Below, piece by piece: positions 57,110 through 64,000 of a DNA stretch of 64,000 nt. The position numbers were made by a program, and so were the translations under genes. The stretch lies in the NCBI GenBank assembly GCA_907163345.1, contig CAJQUN010001336.1, positions 1-64,000 of the forward strand, given 5' to 3'. The notes below the pieces were generated by a model. That model had not been told where the DNA came from and searched no databases. It was given only the letters and a program-made list of their open reading frames with translations. How positions within the stretch are numbered: position 1 is the first letter of the stretch; each line of letters begins with the position of its first letter. Source of the DNA: Haberlea rhodopensis (Eukaryota > Streptophyta > Magnoliopsida > Lamiales > Gesneriaceae).

Positions 57110-57336
57110 GTTCTTACCCCGCCGGCACCTCTCGCCAATCTAGGCAGCTCACAGTGCGTCTCCGAGCACTATATCTTCCGTAGTAATTCCGTTCTTCACT
57201 CCGTCTTCGAAATTGGTAACGAGGCCCGGGAATAAGCTCACGCTTCAACTGTAGAAATAGTGGAGGAGATTAGGGCTCATTAGCGTGTAACCAGGCGAAG
57301 GGGCAGGACAAACTACCACAAATCAGCTCGAGTTAG
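57110..57336 (+). other. Probable 5' UTR exon of the PRP4-like gene
   Basis: A GC-richer stretch with stops in all frames ends at a donor (AG/GTGTGTG at 57336/57337). The next candidate acceptor, tgagcag at 59321-59327, lies just before the PRP4-like start codon. A leader exon plus a roughly 2-kb 5' UTR intron is the simplest reading. No transcript evidence is available. Confidence 0.4.
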
Positions 57337-59327
57337 GTGTGTGCATGATGATTCTGTTCTTATTCATGAAATGTGGTCCTTTTTCATCTTTATCTATTAT
57401 TTATTTGTTGGGAAACAAAAAAGCTTATTATGGTTTTGCATTTCCAAAATTTATGCTGTATTGGAAATTCAATTTTCGGTTGAGGCACCTAATTCAAACA
57501 TTCAAGAGATCCAGACATTATGTTAAGTCCATACTTCTGTCCAATTTCAATCACACGTATAATTTGTTCGTGCAGTAGTATCCAAAATCTTGCTAGCCAA
57601 CCAACATGTACCTTTGAAACTTGAAATTAACTACCTGTTATGGAAGAATTTACATTACGCTCACACATTACATATAGTGTTTTAATATCTCACTTAAATT
57701 TTACATGAGACCATATCATTAAGTAATAATCTAATTTGTTACCCCCTCCCAGTCTAATTAACGGAGCATTATGTACATCTGCATTTTGATCAGTGGATTT
57801 TGGCTGATTTGGGTAAAATAAGGTCAATGTATTTGAGATCCATGATTTTTGGCCCAATATATTTTTAGTACATTTTGATGGAACCCTGTCATTCCCAATT
57901 TCTGCTGCCACTAATTTTTCTCCCCCAAGCTCAAAGAATAAAATTGAGAGAGGAATGTTTGAAATGAATGTGATTTGGGTTCATAGATGATTTTGCCATG
58001 GGATACAATCAATTGATAGTTGTTTAATAATTTAAAGGTTTAGGTTTGTAGTCTCAGTTACAGAAAAAATATTTCTTTAAAGTTTCAGATTTGGGTTGTA
58101 TGAATTTTGACTGGATTTGATAAATAAATATGAATGTTTAACTGAAAATATTCAAATTATTTGTAGGCTTTGGCAACTGTTTCGGTAATTTATTTATTTT
58201 AAAAGAAAAGAATAAAATATATATTTTTTCGTCACGTCAGAACATTAAAGCTGAGTTTGAGTATTATGTTTGGTATTCAGAAATTTATTAGGTTTGATTT
58301 TGATTATTTAGGATAAGAGAAAAAGTTTATCTTTTGTGGAACTCTTGTTTAACAATTTGAATGAAATTCTTGAATCGATTTTTAAATGAGATATAATTAA
58401 ATTCTTCGACTCCGTCATTATTTCACGACGGCTCCTAAATAATGAATTTTGGTGCATATGTGTTTGTTATGTGCTTTATTGCTTTGTATATACGTACATT
58501 GTCCGTACCTTTTGTTTAGCTCTGTTTGTATTTAAACCACAAGTTTTGAATTCTCAAAACTATTTTAAAATAATAAAATAAGCTCAAGTACTGATTTATG
58601 TTATTTGTCCTTTCAAGTAAAAGTTGTGGTGAGGGACAGCTTAGAGTCTTAGACTTTAATACTGAAGCCTAGGTGTAAATAAATATTTTGGGATGTGATA
58701 AGGTTACAAATATCATTTGGAAGTTAGGAGTATTTCTCTAATTAAATTGACTCTGGTGTATAGATTTTAGGATTTTTGGATGCCTAAGTTTTATCTTCTT
58801 CAACTCCGACATTATTTCCCAAAATAATGAATTTTGGTGCATATATGTTTGTTATGTGCTTTATTGCATTATATATATGTACATTGCCTGTGACTTTTGT
58901 TTAGTACTGTTTGCATTTAAATCATAAATTTTGTATTTAAATTTAAGTTTTTACGGTTCTGTTATTCTCGCAGTAATTCTCTGTTGTTCTCGCGTTAATT
59001 CAGTATTTTAGAGCATCTGAACTTGACTTCTTCCTACCTGGTTAAACTCTTACCTTTCCTGTTTTTATATGAGCTTTAATTTGTTGTTTTTCTGGCTTTT
59101 TTGTTAGGGTTGCTATTTGAATTTGATCAAGAATGGAGCTCATAATATATCTAATGTAAAGACATTTTATTGAAAACGCTAAAGGTATCAAATTATTTAT
59201 AAGGCACCATAGAAGTGTACATTATTTGGTGTAATACTTCCTTTTTTAGTACCGTAGGCGATTTACCAGTTTTGGTGGTTGTTTTAGTGGAAAGAGCTTA
59301 TTATTTTTATGTTTCCTTATTGAGCAG
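57337..59327 (+). other. Putative 5' UTR intron
   Basis: AT-rich, without recognisable genes or elements. Two blocks near 58440-58560 and 58820-58930 resemble each other ('aatgaattttggtgcatat' in both), indicating a local duplication. Confidence 0.35.
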
Positions 59328-59332
59328 GAACA

Positions 59333-61584
59333 ATGGACTCAGACGATAGAAGTACAGTCTCTACTTCATTTGCTGAGGCTTCAGCTCCAGCTTCTGACAA
59401 TGAAATGGTAGTTTCTGCAATGGATACAATTTCTCTTCAACCATCTCAACCAGTAATAGCACCCATCATGTTAACCCCAGTCTTTCCTCCTATAGCGCCA
59501 CTACCTGCGCGCCCTCCTGTCATTAGACCGCCTTTAGACCAGATTCTGATCAAGATGAGTCAGGATCTATTCGTCCTCCCACAGGATCAAATCATGAGTA
59601 TGAAATCTCTGAAGAAAGTAGGCAGGTTAGAGAGAGGCAGGAGAAAGTGATGCAGGAACTTTTGATGAAACGTCACGCGGCTGCTATGGCAGTTCCAACC
59701 AATAATGGAGCTGTGCGAACCCGACTCCAAAGGTTTGGTGAACCTATAACTCTCTTTGGGGAAAGGGAGATGGAGAGACGTCATATGTTGCGGGTGATTA
59801 TGGCAAAACTTGATTCCGAAGGCCAGCTGGAAATGCTGATGAAAGCTCATGAAGATGAAGAAGCTGCAGCCATGATGGGACCAGCCAGACCAGATGAAGA
59901 TATTCAGTATCCCTTCTACACTGAAGGTTCACAAGCACTTTTAGAGGCCCGTAAAGAAATTGCAAAATATTCTATTGTTAAGGCTGCTTTGCGCCTTCAT
60001 CGTGCAAGGAAGAAAAGGGATGATCCTGATGAGGATTTGGATGCTGAGGTAGATTGGTCTTTGAAACAGGCAGGAAAGTTGGTCTTGGATTGCAGTGAGA
60101 TAGGTGATGATCGACCTCTTTCTGGTTGCTCGATTTCACACGATGGGAAGATGCTTGCCACCTGGTAATCTATACTTGTCTCATTCTTACCATGTTCTAT
60201 GTTCTAGTTGAGCTGACAATTTCACGTACACGTCTTAGGTTTTTCACTTGCGATCCCATCTTGTAGTGACTATGCTTGTGAGGTGCATTTAGGTTGTGTA
60301 TTCTTTTCTCTTATAATCAATGTAAATTCTTTCCTCGTGATTTTAGATCTTCTACTTCATTTTTTTGAACTCCTTTTCATCTTTGTTAGTGCCTGCTTGT
60401 GCATATCATCTTTTGTATGTGTTAACGGTTTTTCCAAGAGTTTCTATTATAGTGATAAATATAATATTATTATGACCCCAAATTTATCTGGGAGGTTTAA
60501 TTATGTGATTCTCTTCACATTTTCTGGTGGTATATTTTGATTTGTTTCAATCCCTGCAAGATATCGTTTAAAGAGTCCATACTTTTCTATTTATTACATT
60601 TTCCTTTTTTTCCGTAGTTCTTTAAGTGGGGTTGCAAAGATATGGACAATGCCTGAAGTAAAGAAGGTTTCTGCACTAAAGGGCCACTCAGAAAGAGCTA
60701 CAGATGTTACTTTCTCTCCAATAAAATATCAATTGGCTACTGCCTCTGCTGATAGGACTGCAAGATTATGGAATTTGGAGGGTGCAGTTCTGAGAACATT
60801 TGAAGGTCATTTGGATCGTCTTGCTCGTATTGATTTCCATCCATCTGGAAAGTACTTGGGCACTGTTAGTTTGACAAAACTTGGAGATTATGGGACGTGG
60901 AGACTGGTGAGGAGTTGCTTCTCCAAGAAGGCCATAACAGGGGCTTGTATGGATTATCTTTTCATAATGATGGCTCGTTAGCAGCATCTTGTGGACTAGA
61001 TGCTCTTGCTCGAGTGTGGGACCTAAGGTCTGGGAGGAGTATTCTTGCTCTGGAAGGCCACGTCAAGCCAGTAAGGCTCACTGGATTTTTTGAAATTGTT
61101 TGTTCTCTGCCTCTCTTTTACTCATGCTTTGGTTTAGCTTTGGATGATGACTGTTTTATCATTCTTGATTTCAGGTTCTTGGCCTCAGTTTTTCCTCTAA
61201 TGGTTATCATTTAGCTACTGGTGGGGAAGATAACACTTGCAGAATATGGGATCTGAGGAAAAGAAAATCTTTGTACATTATACCTGCTCATTCTAACCTT
61301 ATTTCACAAGTCAAATTTGAACCTCAGGAGGGATACTTCTTAGTTACTGCTTCATATGGCATGACTGTTAAGGAATATACATGTTCTAAACTATGACATC
61401 TGAAAAGGTTTTATAATATATCGAGTAGTTTTTTTTTTTTGGTTGTGTTCTTGAAACTTATCTTACCATTTTATTTCAGGTCTGGTCCTCGAGAGATTTT
61501 AAGCTGGTGAAGACTTTGTCTGGCCATGAATCAAAAGTTACCTCACTTGATATAATTTTTTATTTGTGGAAGACGGATGCTTAA
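59333..61584 (+). pseudogene. PRP4-like U4/U6 snRNP WD40 protein gene, frame-disrupted and 3'-truncated
   Basis: Exons by my reading: 59333-60164, 60618-61070, 61175-61372 and 61480-61584. It starts MDSDDRSTVS, then a Pro-rich stretch, an SFM-type motif (RTRLQRFGEPITLFGERE), a helical linker, and WD40 repeats (LKGHSERATDVTFSP, RTFEGHLDRLARIDFHPSGK, LAASCGLDALARVWDLRSGR, GEDNTCRIWDLRKRK). PRP4 is part of the U4/U6.U5 tri-snRNP. Lesions: a one-base shift near 59532, another near 60870, a GAATAT in place of a GT donor at 61373, a D-to-G change in ASYGMT, and loss of the final WD repeat after SKVTSLDI (stop at 61582). Both shifts sit in T runs, so assembly errors may explain them, but the lost donor and C-terminus argue for a decaying copy. 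Confidence 0.8.
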
Positions 61585-62128
61585 TATTGCTTAAAAGGAT
61601 AATAATCTCACTCTCAAATCACAAAATAGGTGCTCAAAAGGATTGGGATTTATAATTTATTAGATCTTATGTATGGATGACCTTTTCTTATTTATTTAAT
61701 AATTATAAATACTATAAAAAATAGATTAAATAAACTGTTTAATATATAAATTAATTAATTATTTATATAATTATACCTTAAAATTTAATAAATTTACAGT
61801 TTACATGATTATGATTGTGGTTAAAGTTTCAGTTTATAATTTTTAGAAACAGAAACCAAACCATAAGTTCTCAGTTCCGGTTCTAATTTTAGAACCATGA
61901 CCCAAAAAAAGTCTGGGTTTTGGTTTTTGAGAGATGGTTTCAATTTCGATTTACGGTTCCTGAAAAACCATGGTCGCACCTGAATTGGAATGCCTAAATA
62001 TAGCACTATTCGAGCAAATCTATTTATTTGCCACGCGTAATAACACTGACATGGTGAACGTGTAAACGTTATATGTGATATGTAGCATGTGTGCAGCAGC
62101 TACTGTAATCTGTGTATTTTTCAAGGTT
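61585..62128. other. Unassigned AT-rich DNA
   Basis: It follows the truncated PRP4-like gene. I looked for the missing last WD repeat and did not see it here. Nothing else is recognisable. Confidence 0.4.
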
Positions 62129-62137
62129 TACAAAATT

Positions 62138-62659
62138 GGGTAAATAAAACATTCACACACTTTAGCACTTCACCCCCTCACCTTTCAAAACATGCACTTT
62201 AACCATTGAACAATTTTAAATAGTGCATTTAACCCCCTTCGGAACAGTTTTCCCGAATATTCTGGCCGAAAATTCCCTCATGTACATCACATACAACGGT
62301 CGAAGGTATGTAAGTCTTTTTACATAATTTTTGCAGGAATTTTACGAGTCAAAATCCCTCTACCGTGGGTATACTCGTAAAATTCATTTTCATATATTTT
62401 CCGATGGATATACTCGTAAAATTCCTACAGAAAATACATGAAAAGATATACATATCATTGAACGTGATACCATTGACCGTGACATGAGTGGCGAACATGA
62501 GGGAGTTTGTGGCCATAATATTGAGGAAAATTGTTCATAAATATTGTTTAGAGGATTTAGTGCAGTATTTAAAATTGTTCAGGAAGTTAAATACACGTTT
62601 TGAAAGGTTAGGGGTTAAAGTGCTAAAGTGTGAATGTTGGGCGGAGTCCGCTATTTACC
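62138..62659. mobile_element. Mutator-like MITE with 9-bp TSD
   Basis: The two halves are inverted copies: the left runs GGGTAAATAAAACATTCACAC and on through CCTTTCAAAAC to CTCATGT. The right, read on the minus strand, gives GGTAAATAGC..., then CATTCACACTTTAGCAC..., CCTTTCAAAACG and CTCATGT. Flanks are TACAAAATT at 62129-62137 and again at 62660-62668, a perfect 9-bp duplication typical of Mutator-type insertion. It is 522 bp and has no coding region. Confidence 0.85.
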
Positions 62660-62967
62660 TACAAAATTCACATTGATGATCAAAATCTTGCAGCAGACAA
62701 AAGTATAGATCTATTAATTGGAAACGGGTCCAAAAATCACAACAAAGATGACTTTTAGGGGGCATACGCGTTCCCCTGTAAATGAACAAACATTGTCATG
62801 GCGAAATACAAGCATACACATTTAGTCTTTCACCATTCTCCTGCTCAAGCAGGATAATACCAAAAAAAAAAAACACCGAAAGAACCAATCTCAACATAAT
62901 CAGAGGATATGCAAAAATGGCACCTACATTGCTTCGAGACGGATTAAAGATAAAACCAGATGAAAAT

Positions 62968-63588
62968 TCATGACTGTTCTAAAGGGTTTGCTGTAAATTT
63001 GGAATCGTGGTCTTTTGCAGTAGAAGTTACATCAATAGCAATGTTTCCGACTCTGACCTCCATTGCTTCCCTTTCATCATTCTCACATTTATTGTTGGGA
63101 CCATCATTGTCAATTGCCTTTTGACACAGAGAGAGCGTAAGCTGTTGAGGACGCCCTCTGATCCATGGATGATTAAGGCATTGTGCTGCAGTTGGTCTCT
63201 TCTCAGGCACAAATTCTAGCATCTGAACAAGAAAATCTGCCATCTCATTCGCATCCTGTTCAGAGAACTCATATTTTTCCATTAGCACCTTATTAAGAGA
63301 CCAAAATTTTAACCTCCTAATATGTCTGAGGTCTCCAAATCTGTTAAAGAATTCCCGTGAGTAACGCCCGCCTAAAGCAACCTGCAGATTATGTTATCAA
63401 ACAATACGGGGTCTTAAGAAGTATATACTAAGGGCAGCAAGCTGTGCAGTGCATGCCACATACAATTTCAAAGAAGGTTTTATTTCGGGGTCGGGCAGTG
63501 GGAGGGATTTACTACAGAATGAGCAAACAGAAGTTCTCACCTTGCGTGGCATCATTCCAAGAAGCTCCATCATCAAGGCCAAATGATC
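62968..63588 (-). CDS. SRPK-type serine/threonine kinase, C-terminal exons (partial)
   Basis: Two exons on the minus strand: 63588-63541 (DHLALMMELLGMMPRK, donor GTGAG) and 63381-62968 (VALGGRYSREFF through to a stop). The translation has the SRPK C-lobe: FNRFGDLRHIRRLKFWSLNK, MEKYEFSEQDANEMADFL and EFVPEKRPTAAQCLNHPWI, followed by a tail of about 55 residues ending ANPLEQS. SRPKs phosphorylate SR splicing factors. Upstream exons with the ATP site and catalytic loop lie beyond the right edge. No damage is seen in this part. Confidence 0.85.
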
Positions 63589-64000
63589 CTTCAGAGTTAA
63601 CAAAACATATTAGGCATATAACACTAACAATAAATGTGCATTAACAGTTTGGAACTTTGTTATAATATATGCATGCTAAAAAATGATTTCTAGGTGGACA
63701 TAAACGTACACTGACAAACCACATCCACACACACAATATGTCCATTCATGTGAATGCTAAATGAATCTAGAGTTGAGAAAAATTTACTTGAAAAATGAAA
63801 AAGCAACCAAATCAGGAGTAAACCGCTACATTTTTAAAAGTCCAAGCATTGAGAATTGTAAAAATAGATGCCCGCTACATGGAGTAGATTAGAAAATAAT
63901 TATGTAATAGATTCATGGAAGAACATGGATTAAGCTAAGACAAGTTGAGTAGGCTAATTTAAGAGCTATGCCAAGTGTGATAAGTAGTTAAAATGTATAC
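63589..64000 (-). other. Intron of the SRPK-type gene
   Basis: The acceptor CTGAAG lies at about 63589-63594 on the minus strand. No further exon is recognisable up to the window edge. Confidence 0.55.

Noticed and set aside
1..64000. tRNA, rRNA or other structured RNA genes
   Set aside because: I looked for cloverleaf-like or rRNA-like stretches and found only primer-binding sites of retroelements. No RNA gene can be supported by eye.

Overview
The window looks like nuclear DNA of a flowering plant, most likely a eudicot. It has GT-AG introns, plant-specific gene families (PPR, RETICULATA-related, DUF7054, a kinase C-terminus of SRPK type), AT-rich intergenic DNA and nested LTR retrotransposons. 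I could not fix the species from sequence alone. All homology calls come from reading translations by eye; no database search was run.

Layout. 1-6437: a hAT transposase remnant and two solo LTRs, each with a perfect 5-bp target-site duplication (TSD). 6443-20576 (minus strand): what looks like a near-complete, decayed endogenous pararetrovirus (Caulimoviridae-like, about 7.3 kb once the insertion is removed). It is split at 9866/16649 by a Copia-type element, 9867-16648, built as LTR-internal-LTR-internal-LTR with TSD CTTGT. 22950-27735: a degenerate minus-strand Copia element, with a possible captured gene fragment beside it. 28.7-29.2 kb: a broken glycine-rich protein gene. 29218-31785: a 2.6-kb PIF/Harbinger-type terminal-inverted-repeat element with TTA TSDs and arrays of hairpin palindromes.

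The gene island is 32.1-42.2 kb. It holds an intronless PPR gene, a 0.9-kb foldback element, a two-exon DUF7054 gene with an in-frame stop, and a seven-exon RETICULATA-related chloroplast protein gene. After it come LINE and NPH3-family remnants (42.9-44.0 kb).

44.1-56.6 kb is a nested stack. A Mutator-like transposase gene (minus strand) is split by a probable Gypsy-type solo LTR (46581-55396). That LTR is itself split by a gag-only Copia element (46830-52870, TSD CCAAC). A related Copia LTR (44338-45499) sits at the transposase 3' end.

The right end (57-64 kb) has a PRP4-like WD40 splicing-factor gene with two frameshifts and a lost 3' end, a 522-bp MITE with a 9-bp TSD, and the last two exons of an SRPK-type kinase on the minus strand. 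The most interesting shared signal is that both Copia LTR families carry dense short repeat or palindrome arrays just upstream of their TATA box, an arrangement I recall from Sirevirus LTRs.
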